Below are positions 54,421 through 64,000 of a stretch of DNA of 64,000 bases, piece by piece. The DNA comes from Adiantum capillus-veneris (lineage: Eukaryota > Streptophyta > Polypodiopsida > Polypodiales > Pteridaceae), in the NCBI GenBank assembly GCA_014529385.2, contig CM043955.1:138995108-139059107 (forward strand). The letters run 5' to 3'. A program made the position numbers and the translations under genes. Within the stretch, counting starts at the first letter, position 1. The number at the start of each line of letters is the position of its first letter. Under the pieces are notes generated by a model. The model was not told the DNA's origin. It made no database searches and saw only the letters and a list, made by a program, of their open reading frames with translations.

Positions 54421-55145
54421 ATAGTTGAGCCCAACGTTTTCAGCATCAGCAAATCAGTGTTTTCAGCCATCAGCCACCAGCGTTTTCAGTTCAGCCCTTA
54501 GCTTCGCAGATCCTCCCCATTCCGTTGTAGATCCTTGCCGCATCGGCCAAGCAGAACCTAGATCAGCCTAGCGTTTTGCATTTTTAGCCAGATCAGCCTA
54601 GCGTTTTTGCATTTTAGCTCAAGTGCGACTCGGCGATTGCAGATCCAAGCCGCAGTGCCGCAACAGTAGCAAACCCCCAACAGGAAGTCTAGCGTTTTCA
54701 GTTTTCAGCCTAGACGCCGTCGTTGTCGTTACCATCATCATCATCGCAGTCCCTATCTTGACGACAACACCTTCGTCATCGCAGATCCCGATCTTGACGA
54801 TGACATCTTCGTCGCCATCATCGCAGATCCCGGACTTGATGACGACACCATCGTCATCATTGTCATAGTCCCCAACATCAATAGTATCAGTATCCATTAG
54901 CATCAGCATCATTGTAGTAGCATTTGTGGCATGTGCAAGAATAAAGAAAGTACTTGCTCTGGCAACAGAGCAAGGGGGCCCTTGAGGGTTGGGACCCGAC
55001 ATCCCTATGTTATTTTCTCTCTCTTGTCTCTCTCTTTTTGTTTTAGCTCAATTCAGTTTTTTCAAGAGAAGTAAAGTGTCCCTTGCGTTTGTGTGCGGAG
55101 TACTAGATCCAAGTAAATCCTTATTCTCTTCCGCTGCACCTGACA
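54421..55145 (+). repeat. LTR D, right part
   Basis: Continues D after element B: AGCGTTTTCAG and GCGTTTTGCATTTTTAGCC words, TCATCGCAGATCCC blocks, and the end TTCCGCTGCACCTGACA, matching the LTR B end TTCCGCTGCACCTTACA. Together with 49641-50038 D is about 1.12 kb, near the size of LTR B. It lies in the leader of C, so D is a solo LTR or a reduced element. Confidence 0.65.
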
Positions 55146-55146
55146 A

Positions 55147-55338
55147 TGTTGGGGTATATAGCCCAATGTGGTCGCCCAGGTAAGTGGGCGGGCCGCCAGG
55201 TATGTACACATATTCTTTTGTAAAAACCTAATAAGAACTCACTATGCTCTGTACATTATAACAGAGCGAGTTCACCATATCGTCGTGCTCTTCTTCTCGC
55301 ACTCTCTCTCGCGTCGCACTTCCGCTCGTACTCCTTCA
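55147..55338 (+). repeat. 5' LTR of copia A
   Basis: TGTTGGGGTATATAGCCC ... GTACTCCTTCA, 192 bp. Confidence 0.97.
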
Positions 55339-55340
55339 AC

Positions 55341-55352
55341 TGGTATCAGAGC
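55341..55352 (+). promoter_or_regulatory. Primer-binding site of copia A
   Basis: TGGTATCAGAGC two bases after the LTR, a perfect iMet match. Confidence 0.96.
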
Positions 55353-56402
55353 TCAGATCGAGGCTCGGGGCAGCATTTGCAGGTAGCCAGAGTCACCTGT
55401 TCAGATTGGAGTAAAATTCGACAGGCGAAGACACGGCCCCAAATTCTCAGAATTTCATTCTGAGTCATCTCGGCCACCGTTTGGCTTCGACAAAGTTCTG
55501 CGTAGGCCATTTTCGACTATGTGGTCTCGGCGGGTGCAGATTCGACTCTGCAAATTTGGGGTTTCGGCCTACGACTGCAAGTGCTGAGGATATCTACACT
55601 TCCAGAGTGTTGATTTGTGGCTGTCTACACAACAAAGGATGGCTCACAGTTCTTGGAGGCGTCACATACGACACGGGCGCACCTACACAGACTGTAGGCG
55701 ACATCCACTAGTTCATCAGGTAGCTTGTGTTTGCTACTTGATATTCCAGATTTCATCCTGACATTGCAGGTACTTCCACATGGGATGTATTGTCAGAGAT
55801 GATGTATGTCTGTTGAGGGTTTGCTGGCTGTGAGTCACGCAGCAAACAACCGCCGCAGCGGTTACAGCATACAGTGGGAAATTTGTGGATGTATGACTTT
55901 GTGGGAAGTCTATGTACTGTCAGATTTACTGCAGCCTTTGTTGAGGGTCGAGTGAGGTTTTATTGAGCTGGGGGATTATCGAATGTTGAGATCCTTTCGG
56001 TGATACAGGTCTTGGAGCGATCCCTCGAGCACCCTTAGATAGGCAGCTAGGATGTATTGACTGTGAGTTAGACAGTTGGGATTGCATCTTTGCTTTAATG
56101 CCGTTGAGGCATTGTCGCAGTCTATGCTTACAGGACAGTGACAGGACAGTGAGAGACTGTACAGGTGTAGGACAGGTTTACCCACAGCTTACAATGTTAG
56201 AGAGACAGTGGTTTTTTTAGCTGTTTCTGGTCTGTTTTTTGAGTACACCAGAGCCATTTTACAAAGGAGACTGCCAAATTTTTTTGCAGAATCTGAAGCT
56301 TTCTTGGTTCATTTGACAGGTTGATATTGGTTCAGAGGTCAATTTACAGGGGAAACTCTGCCGAATTTTTCCGAGGAAAGTAAACTACTATAAAGCGTAG
56401 CT
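55353..56402 (+). other. Untranslated leader of copia A
   Basis: 1.05 kb, no coding motif. It shares scattered blocks with the leader of copia F. Confidence 0.8.
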
Positions 56403-57515
56403 ATGGCTGGATCACAGGACGCTGCTCTTTACAATATCAAGAAGCTGGATGGACCCAATTTCCCATTGTGGAAGAAGCAGATTTGGCACGTGTTGGTACA
56501 AAAGAAGCAGATAAAACCTATAAAGCTCAAGGGGATAAAACGAGAAGATATGGACGAAGATGAATGAAAGGAAATGGATGAATTGGCACTTTCTACCATT
56601 ATGCTGACTTTGGCAGAAAGCGTTTACTTCAATGTAGCAGACGAGATGTCGGCTTATCAAGCATGGTTAAAGCTGAGTGATCTTTATGAGAAGCAGAGTG
56701 CAGCTTCACAGGTATACTGGCTTAAGAAGCTTGTTGACTTGAAGATGAAAGAAGGAACACCTATGTTCAATCATCTGAATGAATTCAACACAATCTATAG
56801 TCAGTTGTCAGCTCAAGGTGTCAAGTTTGATGAACCTGTTAGAGCTATGTTCCTGTTGATCACATTGCCGGAAAGTTGGGACACTTTTCGCACAGCTTTG
56901 AGTAATTCTGCACCTCCAGATGGTTTGAACATAGCAGGTGTAGAAGGAAGTCTGCTTACTGAAGAAACCAATAGAAAGACAATGGACAAAGGCAAAGGAA
57001 CAACCTTAGTTGTCAGGGGAAGGACCAAAGAAAAGTACAAAGGTGGAAAGAGGAATCAGTTTCGTAGCAAGTCCCGCAGTGCTAAAGGCAAGAGTGACAT
57101 AGAATGCTACCATTGTGGCAAGAAGGGTCACATGAAAAGAGACTGCAGAGAATGAAAAGCAGAAAAAGGCAAAGAGAAAGCTGAAGACCATGGTGAGAAG
57201 AATAAGTCCTCAGTGAAGATTCAAGAAATAAATATGACAAACACTGTTGCAGAGGATGACAGTCTAGTGTCAGGAGACATCTACTTCTTGAAGAATACAA
57301 TGGACTCAGCTCTTCTTACATCATCTAATGGAAATGCACTGAGTGACTGGATTATAGACTCAGGGGCATCACTTCATGTGTCTCCAAACAAGGAGTGGTT
57401 TACCTCTTATGTGACCACTAAAGATCATGTTCGGTTAGGCAATGGGCAGACATGTGAGATCTTAGGTGTTGGAGATGTTCAATTGAAGTTCAGAATGGCT
57501 CTTCTTTCACGCTGA
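56403..57515 (+). pseudogene. Copia A Gag and protease
   Basis: ATG 56403 (MAGSQDAALYNIKKLDGPNFPLWKKQI). Gag core: LAESVYFNVADEMSAYQAWLKLSDLYEKQSAASQVYWLKKLVDLKMKEGT and LPESWDTFRTALSNSAP. Zinc knuckle CYHCGKKGHMKRDC is perfect. Protease WIIDSGASLHVSP is intact. TGA at 56565-56567 and 57153-57155 each stand where Trp fits the family. A one-base loss near 57493 (FR-NGSSF) ends the frame; pol continues in frame +1 from 57521. Confidence 0.93.
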
Positions 57516-57520
57516 AGAAT

Positions 57521-58984
57521 GTGAGACATGTTCCCGCAATTACAAAGAGCTTGATCAGCGCAGGTTTACTTGATGATGCTGGCTACGTCACCACTTTTAC
57601 ACAAAACATGTGGAAGATATCCAAGGGTTCGATGACAGTAGCACATGGAGTAAAGTCTGGAGGACTTTACATGATTTATGTATCACATGTCTCTAAAAAT
57701 GTAATCAATGTAACCGAGCAGCTGAACGTTTCTTTGTGGCATAGCCGGTTAGGACATATGTCCAAGAAGGGAATGGAAATCTTGTCTCGTTCTGGTTATT
57801 TGCTTGGCTTTTCATTTAATGATTTTGAATTCTGTGAACATTGTCTGTATGGTAAGCAAACACAGCAGCCACATAAGCATAGAAGCAGTAGAAGAGATAC
57901 GCAGTTGGCACTTGTTCATAGTGATTTGTGTGGACCTATGCCTAACCTATCTCTAGGGGGAGCTTCTTACTTTATGACATTTATAGATGATTACTCGAGG
58001 AAAGTATGGGTTTACTTTCTCAAGCACAAGGATGAAGCGTTTAGTGTTTTCAAAACGTTTGTGACACTTGTGGAGAATCAGAGTGGCAAGAAGCTTAAAT
58101 ACTTACGCACTGACAATGGTGGAGAGTATGTTTCAAAGGCCTTTCAAGACTTTTGTGAGTCAAAAGGTATAAAACGTGAACTTATTGCTCCTTACAATCC
58201 TCCTCAAAATGGTGTTGCTGAGAGGATGAATAGGACCATACAAGAGAAGGTCAGAAGTATGTTGTCTAATGCACAACTGCCAAATGGGTTTTGGGCTGAA
58301 GCTGTATCAACAGCTGTTCATCTTGTAAATAGATCTCCTAGCAAGGTTTTACAGAAGGATTCAGTGCCAGAGATGGTATGGTCATGCAAAATGCCCTCAT
58401 ACAAGTATCTCAGAGTCTTTGGCTGTGAGGCATATACTCACGTTCCAAAGGAATTTAGGAACAAACTTGAGCCAAAGAGTAGAAAGTGCATCTTTCTAGG
58501 CTATGGTAATTTTGGTGAGATGGGGTACAGACTTTGGGATCCCGAATCCAGAAAGGTTATCCGCAGCAATGATGTTCACTTTAATGAATCCAAATATCAT
58601 TCTAAACCAGAGAGGGTTGAGGAGATTAGAAGAGTTGTCTTCCAAGAAGATGGACCTGCACGTGCAAGACAAAATGTCAGGGCTCAAGAGGAGCAAGGAC
58701 AAGATAGATTGGAACCACAGGTTGTGGCTGAGCCTGAGCCACCTATTTTGCGTAGATCTGGACGTATCACGCGACCTCCTGATCGGTTTGTTCCATCTAT
58801 GAACTATGTCATGCTGACTGATTGCAATGAGCCTTCATGTTACAAGGAAGCAGTGCAAATGAAGGACTCCGGGAATTGGCAATTGGCCATGCAGTCAGAG
58901 ATGACAGCTCTGCATAAAAACCAGACATGGAAGCTAGTTAAATTACCACAGGGCAAAAAGGCTCTACCTTGTAAATGGTTTTAG
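57521..58984 (+). CDS. Copia A GAG_pre-integrase and integrase
   Basis: 487 codons open. GAG_pre-integrase: LNVSLWHSRLGHMSKKGMEIL...FCEHCLYGKQ (zinc-binding H/C pairs). Integrase core with all three catalytic residues: LVHSDLCGP (Asp), LRTDNGGEYVSKAF (Asp), PPQNGVAERMNRTI (Glu). Then FWAEAVSTAVHLVNRSPSKVL, VFGCEAYTHVP, IFLGYGNFGEMGYRLWDPESRKVIRSNDVHFNE and the linker LRRSGRITRPPDRFVPSMNYVMLTDCNEPSCYKEA...KALPCKWF. Ends at TAG 58982-58984, after which RT continues in the same frame. Domain itself looks functional. Confidence 0.93.
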   Translation: MRHVPAITKSLISAGLLDDAGYVTTFTQNMWKISKGSMTVAHGVKSGGLYMIYVSHVSKNVINVTEQLNVSLWHSRLGHMSKKGMEILSRSGYLLGFSFNDFEFCEHCLYGKQTQQPHKHRSSRRDTQLALVHSDLCGPMPNLSLGGASYFMTFIDDYSRKVWVYFLKHKDEAFSVFKTFVTLVENQSGKKLKYLRTDNGGEYVSKAFQDFCESKGIKRELIAPYNPPQNGVAERMNRTIQEKVRSMLSNAQLPNGFWAEAVSTAVHLVNRSPSKVLQKDSVPEMVWSCKMPSYKYLRVFGCEAYTHVPKEFRNKLEPKSRKCIFLGYGNFGEMGYRLWDPESRKVIRSNDVHFNESKYHSKPERVEEIRRVVFQEDGPARARQNVRAQEEQGQDRLEPQVVAEPEPPILRRSGRITRPPDRFVPSMNYVMLTDCNEPSCYKEAVQMKDSGNWQLAMQSEMTALHKNQTWKLVKLPQGKKALPCKWF

Positions 58985-60382
58985 AGGTATAAGATCACCG
59001 CTCATGATAGTCAGCCAAAGTACAAAGCAAGGCTTGTTGCCAAGGGCTTTAAGCAAGAACAAGGCATTGACTTTGATGAAGTCTTCTCGCCGGTGGTCAA
59101 GATGACTACATTGAGATGCTTTCTTGCATTGGTTGCCATATTAGATTTGGTGTTGCACCAAATGGATGTCAAGACAGCGTTTTTGCATGGTGATCTAGAT
59201 GTGGAAATTTACATGTAGCAGCCAGAAGGGTTTGTTGAGAAAGGCAAGGAAGATTTGGTATGCTAGTTGTTAAAGAGTCTTTATGGCTTAAAACAATCAC
59301 GGAGGGCATGGTACCATAAGTTCCACAAGTTTATGCTTTCTCAAGGCTACAAACGCAGTGAGTTCGATCACTGTCTATATACAAAGAAGGCTAAGGATGG
59401 TAGTTGGCTGATCCTTATTTTGTATGTGGATGACATGTTGATTGCTGGCAAGCACTTGGAAGAAATTTCAGCTTTGAAGTCAAAGATGGCAAAATCGTTT
59501 GACATGAAAGACATGGGTGAGGCAAGTCATATACTTGGTATGCGCATTGAGAGAGATAGATCAAAGAAGTTGATTTGGTTATCTCAAACAGAGTATATTG
59601 ACAAGGTTTTGCAACGTTTCAATATGGAGAAGGGAAAGGCATTGAGTGTTCCATTGCCACCATATGTGAAACTTAGCAAACAAGATTGTCCTGTATCTGA
59701 GGAAGAACAGGCTGAAATGGATAAGATTCCATATGCGTCCGCAGTGGGTAGTTTAATGTATGCAATGATTGCTACTCGCCCAGACATTGCATTTGCAGTG
59801 GGAGTAGTAAGTCGATACTTTTCAAACCCAGGCAAGAAACATTGGGAGGCAGTGAAAGGAATATTGAGATACCTGAAAGCTACAAAGAGTATGCGTATAT
59901 GCTATGGGAGTCAGGAGCTAAGTGTAAAGGGTTTTACAGACTCAGATTATGCAGGTGACTTAGACAACCGAAGGTCTACGTCAGGGTATGTCTTTACATT
60001 GGCTGGTGGAGCAGTATCATGGCGTTCTAGATTACAAGATTGTGTTACTCAGTCTACTACAGAGGCTGAATATGTTGCAGCATTAGAGGCATGCAAAGAA
60101 TCAATTTGGCTTAATGGACTAGTAACAGATTTGGGAATCAAAGAAGAGATGCCTGTGTTATATTGTGATAGTCAAAGTGCTATACAATTGGCTCGCAATC
60201 CAGTTTATCACTCAAAGACAAAGCATGTGGATGTGAAGTATCATTTCATCAGGGAAATGCTCGAGGATAAGCAACTTCAGCTTGTCAAAGTTCACACCAC
60301 AGAAAATCCTGCTGATCTACTTACAAAAGGACTTCCCTCAGAGAGCTTTGCGCATTTTCGCAAGCAGTTAGGTGTAGGGTAG
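58985..60382 (+). pseudogene. Copia A reverse transcriptase and RNase H
   Basis: Same frame as the integrase. [62 protein letters not shown] (59216-59218, Gln expected), QPEGFVEKGKEDLVC, TAG (59264-59266), then open to the end: LLKSLYGLKQSRRAWYHKF, LYVDDMLIAGK (catalytic), ILGMRIERDR, IPYASAVGSLMYAMIATRPDIAFAVGVVSRY. RNase [70 protein letters not shown], ending VHTTENPADLLTKGLPSESFAHFRKQLGVG. Nothing but the TAGs is wrong. Confidence 0.93.
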
Positions 60383-60460
60383 TACATCACTTCTCTACAT
60401 CTCTTGTATATTAGCTTGTATAGTAGCTTCTCTCACACTTAAAGTACCACATTGGACTTT

Positions 60461-60471
60461 AAGTGGGAGGT
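60461..60471 (+). promoter_or_regulatory. Polypurine tract of copia A
   Basis: AAGTGGGAGGT immediately before the 3' LTR. Confidence 0.92.
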
Positions 60472-60663
60472 TGTTGGGGTATAAAGCCCAATGTGGTCGC
60501 CCAGGTAAGTGGGCGGGCCGCCAGGTATGTACACATATTCTTTTGTAAAAACCTAATAAGAACTCACTATGCTCTGTACATTACAACAGAGCGAGTTCAC
60601 CATATCGTCGTGCTCTTCTTCTCGCACTCTCTCTCGCGTCGCACTTCCGCTCGTACTCCTTCA
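60472..60663 (+). repeat. 3' LTR of copia A
   Basis: TGTTGGGGTATAAAGCCC ... GTACTCCTTCA, 192 bp, followed by the target copy GACAA. Confidence 0.97.
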
Positions 60664-60781
60664 GACAATAGGTCCGGTGTCGGGAGCCGAAGATACTTAA
60701 TAAAACTTTCCAGTAGTCTTTGGTTTGCTTTGTTTGCTCTTTTGTAGGACCGGTATGCTTTTAGAAAAGCACACGCTTGAT

Positions 60782-60793
60782 GCTCTGATACCA
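60782..60793 (-). promoter_or_regulatory. Primer-binding site of element C (minus strand)
   Basis: Minus-strand TGGTATCAGAGC, one base from the LTR end. It proves minus orientation of C. Confidence 0.92.
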
Positions 60794-60794
60794 C

Positions 60795-61483
60795 TATCAC
60801 AAGACGGGCACCACGTGCCAATAGAAAAGAGTAGACTGAACAAACTTTTAACACTTCAATAACAACTGAACTGAAAGAGAGAGAGAGAGCATCAGCACAC
60901 GCGACACAGTGGCAGAATTCCACCCCATAGAGTATTGGCCCCAAACCTTGGCGCCCCTTTCGGTATTTCTATATATTGTATAAGCACAGTATAAACCGGT
61001 ACTCCAGACTGTGCACCTTCTTCAAGAAGCATGCCAGAGAATGAGCCCATGGCCTTATATTTAAAGGCCCTAGGCCCAAAAGCTATTTACATGAAAAGGC
61101 TTCAAACTCAAAAGCATCTGGTCCAAAAGCAATGCCCAAAAGCTACAAGCGTAAGTCACGGAAATCCGTACAACTCCCACGTTAGTAGTCATCGAAAATC
61201 GTGAAAATCCGTACAGTCTGCCACGTCATCATGTCAACGCAAATTGTGGAGATCCGTAGAGTTGTTGCCACGTTATCAGCTCCACGCAACGCTCTGTGTG
61301 TGTGTGGGTCCTGCTTTATTTAGATGCCTTTATGTCACTCGGGCCCCATCGGACGGGGTCCCATAAGTTGGTAGGACTTCTTCTTCTGTTGTTGCTTGTT
61401 CTTCTTAGGGTTTAGGCCCCTCGGGCGTGATATGAAGGTTGGCTCTGCTCTTAAGTGACTTGGCACGTCAGCAGTTTGTGACA
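60795..61483 (-). repeat. 5' LTR of element C (minus strand)
   Basis: 689 bp, plus strand TATCACAAGACGGG ... GTCAGCAGTTTGTGACA (the first bases mutated from TGTCAC). Partner of 48261-48941; followed by GCAAA. Confidence 0.9.
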
Positions 61484-61557
61484 GCAAATATTGTTCCCAC
61501 TTAGATTATTTATCATAAACATATGCTTTGAGAACATCATATGCTAACTGGTTGTAT
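61484..61557 (-). pseudogene. Gypsy E integrase core, upstream piece (minus strand)
   Basis: Minus strand reads QLAYDVLKAYVYDK, a stop (Gln expected), SKWEQYL and then joins 48260 (PLV...) across the GCAAA duplication. The left limit in E is set by the B-family LTR that begins by about 61560. Confidence 0.7.
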
Positions 61558-61559
61558 AT

Positions 61560-61720
61560 TGGTTAGATCAGCCCAGTGTTTGCAGATTCAGCCCGCTATT
61601 CGCAAATTTCAGCATCTGTGTTTTCAACGCTCGTCGCCGTCATCGCCGTCGTCACTGACATAGAGTCAGGATTCAGCAGATACAAGATTTACAGATTTCA
61701 GCCCGCCATCTCGTTGCCGT
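61560..61720 (+). repeat. Third B-family LTR, left part (5'-truncated)
   Basis: GATTCAGCCCGCTATTCGCAAATTTCAGCATCTGTGTTTTCAACGC and CATAGAGTCAGGATTCAGCAGATA match LTR B from about 50760 onward, so roughly the first 700 bp are missing. Interrupted at 61720. Confidence 0.75.
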
Positions 61721-62271
61721 TGTAGCGCGGATAATGTGTCATGCTCTCTATAGTGGATGCTCCTCAGTGCAATGTGCGCGACAATCTCACTCAAAATAGA
61801 CTGAAAACAAAGGAACAAGAGATAACAACTGATCATATAGAGACACAACAGAAGACCAGAACATAAGACTCGACTATCTCAAAGAGCCGACACAGACTCT
61901 GGCATGGCAGCAAACTCAGCTCCAACCCAGGACTCATGGGTACAATGGGGGTGTTGAGGCTCAGATGTGCAGGGATGGTGATGACGTACTGTGTATAGAC
62001 TCGCTACTCTAGACGACGACGTTGGACCATATATAAAGAAGATGATCTCTATGACCCAACAGCTACTACTCATGTCCCACTGTAAAGAGCCACCAACGGC
62101 TCATAAATGTCAGCATCTAGGTGGTGGTGACCTGGCCACGATGTCCACTAGAACCACCGTCGTATCCCTGCCACGTGTCGCTGCCTAGCCCAGAGAGTCC
62201 GTCCAGTGTGAACCAAACCAGACCAGCTGTACTATCTGTGTGTCCTGTGAAAGTGACTGTAGGCTGCTACA
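61721..62271. repeat. Solo LTR ('P') inside the third B-family LTR
   Basis: TGTAGCGCGG ... TAGGCTGCTACA, 551 bp with 6 bp inverted ends TGTAGC/GCTACA. Flanks GCCGT (61716-61720) and GTCGT (62272-62276) agree at four of five bases. LTR B sequence resumes exactly after it (GTCGTCCTCATCGTCG). No coding. Confidence 0.65.
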
Positions 62272-62590
62272 GTCGTCCTCATCGTCGTCGACATCGTCGG
62301 CAAGTCCATTGCATTGTAGAGATTTGTGCAACCAATAGTAGACAATTGTCGCCATAGAGAGTTGGGCCTTCGGAAGAGGGTTTGACAAGATTCTGGTGTC
62401 GTATTCTTCTCTATCTATCTCTCAGTCTCAGCACCTTCATTCACAGTGTTTATCACTTTGATGTGATCATTTGCACTATCTCACTAAAGGAATGGAAGGC
62501 TCTCCCTTCCTAAGTAAAAGGAACCCTTGGGCATAGTTGGGAGCACTTATCATGAGCAAAGTTCAACATTCACTTCCACTGCACCTTACA
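62272..62590 (+). repeat. Third B-family LTR, right part
   Basis: GTCGTCCTCATCGTCGTCGACATCG ... CACTGCACCTTACA matches the ends of both B LTRs and is followed by a PBS, so it is a 5' LTR of an element running off the window. Confidence 0.88.
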
Positions 62591-62591
62591 T

Positions 62592-62603
62592 TGGTATCAG
62601 AGC
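62592..62603 (+). promoter_or_regulatory. Primer-binding site, initiator tRNA-Met
   Basis: TGGTATCAGAGC one base after the LTR. Confidence 0.93.
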
Positions 62604-63018
62604 TTTGGCGGTGTTTTGTATCACTCAAGGAAAGAACCACAAGAATTTTTTTTGCTTGTTGTGGTCGGACGTAACCCAAGTCCACTTGGGCGTGTCGATT
62701 CCTAATCGTGTTTTTGAAGAGTGACAGAAAACCCAAGAAAGAAGGGCTTGTCCAGCTTCCCCTTGTTTCTCTTTTCACTCATTGAGAGCGGACTGTGCAC
62801 TTAGTGGCCGGCCAATTGACATGAGGTGGGAAAAAGCAACCTTGGTGTGAGTTCAAGGTTGCCAAGGGGTGCGTCCGTGGGAAAGAGAAGAGGTCGGGTA
62901 AGAGAAGATCCTTCTCTAACACAGATTGCAAGCTAAAGAAGAACCTCAAGACCCTCAAGAACTCAAGAACCACAAGAACCCAAGTACCTCGTAACTTAAG
63001 AACTCAAGACTTCAGTGT

Positions 63019-63953
63019 ATGGTCATCACCGGAAGCGGAATGGATACTTCGCATGGAGGTGATGAGCATGGAGGTGGCGAAGAAGAATTTTCCCCACCAG
63101 GAGGTTTTTCCGACCCTCCCTCTTTCCCATCTACGCAAAGGATTGTACCAAGTCCTATGGAGGTTTTGGCCAAGACGATGATGAACATGATGATACGACA
63201 AGAAGCGCAACGCGCTGCCTTGGCGCGCAAGCGCGAAGAAAGAAAGGCAGAATTGGATCGTGAACACTGAGAAAGAATGGTAGCCTTAGAGCGTGAGCGC
63301 GAGCAAGCACGCTTAGCGGTCGAAGAAAGAAAAGGAAAATTGGATCGCGAACGTGAAAAAAGAAAGTCCGACTTGGAGCGTGAGCGTGAGCAAGCGCGCT
63401 TGGCGGCTGAAGAAAAAAGGGTAGCCTTGGAGTTAGAGCGTGAGGGGCAGAGAGACCAACGCATACAAGAGTTGGTCCTACAGATACTTACCTCGAAACC
63501 AGAGCCGACTAAAGATGCCAGTGGTTCATCAAGTAGCAGAGACTCGAACTCCAACAACCCCGTCACAGAGAAGATCATGTTCAGTAAGTATGATGGTAAG
63601 ATGGATGTTAGTGTTATTCATTCTTGGTTGCATCATTTAATGCTTATTTTGCGACAACTAAGAAGACAGGGAATAGCAAGGTTTTGACGGCAGCCATGTA
63701 CGTTGCCAGTGATGCCATCAATTGGTACCACGCATGGCTAGAGGCACAGTTGGCCGCGTACCTAGAGGAAGCTGACGAAGGTGCGCCCCTTTCCTTCAAT
63801 TTGGACGACTTCCAAGACAAGCTCAAGGCGCGGTTTATGCCACCCCAGTATCTAGCACGATTGAAAGACGATTGGCGCGTTCTCAAGCAAAATGGTATGC
63901 CAGTTATGTCTTTCTCTAATCGTGTTTTGCAGCTCGGCACTCAATTACGCTAA
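63019..63953 (+). pseudogene. Gag of a B-family gypsy element (runs to window end)
   Basis: ATG 63019: MVITGSGMDTSHGGDEHGGGEEEFSPPGG, the same start as element B. Then a long charged coiled coil with repeated LEREREQARLA(V/A)EE units (residues about 55-150), interrupted by TGA at 63268-63270. SKYDGKMDVSVIHSWL and, after a frameshift near 63640, FNAYFATTKK...AAMYVASDAINWYHAWLEAQL, FQDKLKARFMPPQYLARLKDDWRVLKQNGMPVMSFSNRVLQLGTQLR form the Retrotrans_gag core. TAA at 63951-63953; the same frame goes on (SDDERKEAFLYGLDE) to the window edge. Three lesions. Confidence 0.88.
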
Positions 63954-64000
63954 TCGGATGATGAGCGCAAGGAGGCATTCCTTTATGGATTGGACGAGTA

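Larger units (their letters stand above)
55147..60663 (+). mobile_element. Copia element A, full length and youngest in the nest
   Basis: 5517 bp: 192 bp LTRs (55147-55338 and 60472-60663), PBS, gag, protease, integrase, RT, RNase H and PPT all in order. Perfect target duplication GACAA at 55142-55146 and 60664-60668. The LTRs differ at two positions (TATATA/TATAAA; TTATAAC/TTACAAC). Coding has five in-frame stops and one frameshift, so it cannot make its own proteins although it is recent. Confidence 0.96.
48261..61483 (-). mobile_element. Gypsy element C (minus strand), carrying nested D, B and A
   Basis: Two LTRs in minus orientation (48261-48941 and 60795-61483) flanked by the same 5 bp GCAAA (48256-48260 and 61484-61488). 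Minus-strand PBS at 60782-60793 and PPT at 48942-48953. Without the nested elements the interior is only about 0.8 kb and codes a Gag start; protease, RT, RNase H and integrase are deleted. So C was itself a gag-only, non-autonomous element. Confidence 0.85.

Noticed and set aside
63019-63687. Host coiled-coil protein
   Set aside because: Follows an LTR and PBS, shares its start with element B gag, and leads into a Retrotrans_gag core.

Overview
The window is repeat-dense nuclear DNA of a land plant. Evidence: Ty1/copia and Ty3/gypsy elements whose primer-binding sites match the 3' end of initiator tRNA-Met (TGGTATCAGAGC and one- or two-base variants at 885, 12568, 51239, 55341, 62592 on + and 32346, 33295, 60782 on -); a gypsy element with the plant Tat-type second RNase H; long (CT)n/(GA)n tracts; and no operon-like gene order. 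I found no convincing host gene. A fern, lycophyte, bryophyte or conifer would fit, but the sequence alone does not decide.

Layout. 1-3132: broken copia fragment cut by a short (119 bp) LTR with its PBS. 3133-9349: Tat-like gypsy element with microsatellite-filled LTRs, gag lost, pol readable through three in-frame stops. 9350-12361: unassigned DNA with one minus-strand gypsy LTR. 12362-23107: copia element F (intact gag-protease) scrambled with two complementary pieces of a gypsy element G of fungal-like type; a 1.7 kb block (16398-18102 and 20649-22350) is duplicated. 23108-28105: copia element H with a captured gypsy RT fragment and an intact 3' LTR. 28106-32710: second 119 bp LTR, then minus-strand copia I carrying a solo LTR. 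32711-38914: LTR fragment, microsatellites and an unrecognised decayed reading frame. 38987-43560: nearly intact minus-strand LINE lying exactly between two (GA)n arrays, ORF1 and ORF2 in one frame separated by a single TAG.

43611-64000: satellites, a possible tRNA-derived SINE, then a nest. A decayed gypsy integrase (E, minus strand) was hit by a 741 bp hAT-like element and by gypsy C (48261-61483, TSD GCAAA). C received an LTR D, D received non-autonomous gypsy B (50039-54420), and copia A (55147-60663, TSD GACAA, LTRs 2/192 different) inserted last at the D/C edge. Removing C restores the E integrase reading through the TSD. The window ends in a third B-family LTR, itself split by a 551 bp solo LTR, and the start of its gag.

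Nothing here looks fully autonomous. Copia A and the LINE come closest: A is blocked by five in-frame stops and one frameshift, the LINE by two frameshifts plus the ORF1/ORF2 stop. Many stops are TAG or TGA where Gln, Trp or Arg is expected, as methyl-cytosine decay would give. All family assignments are by reading motifs; LTR comparisons are by eye.
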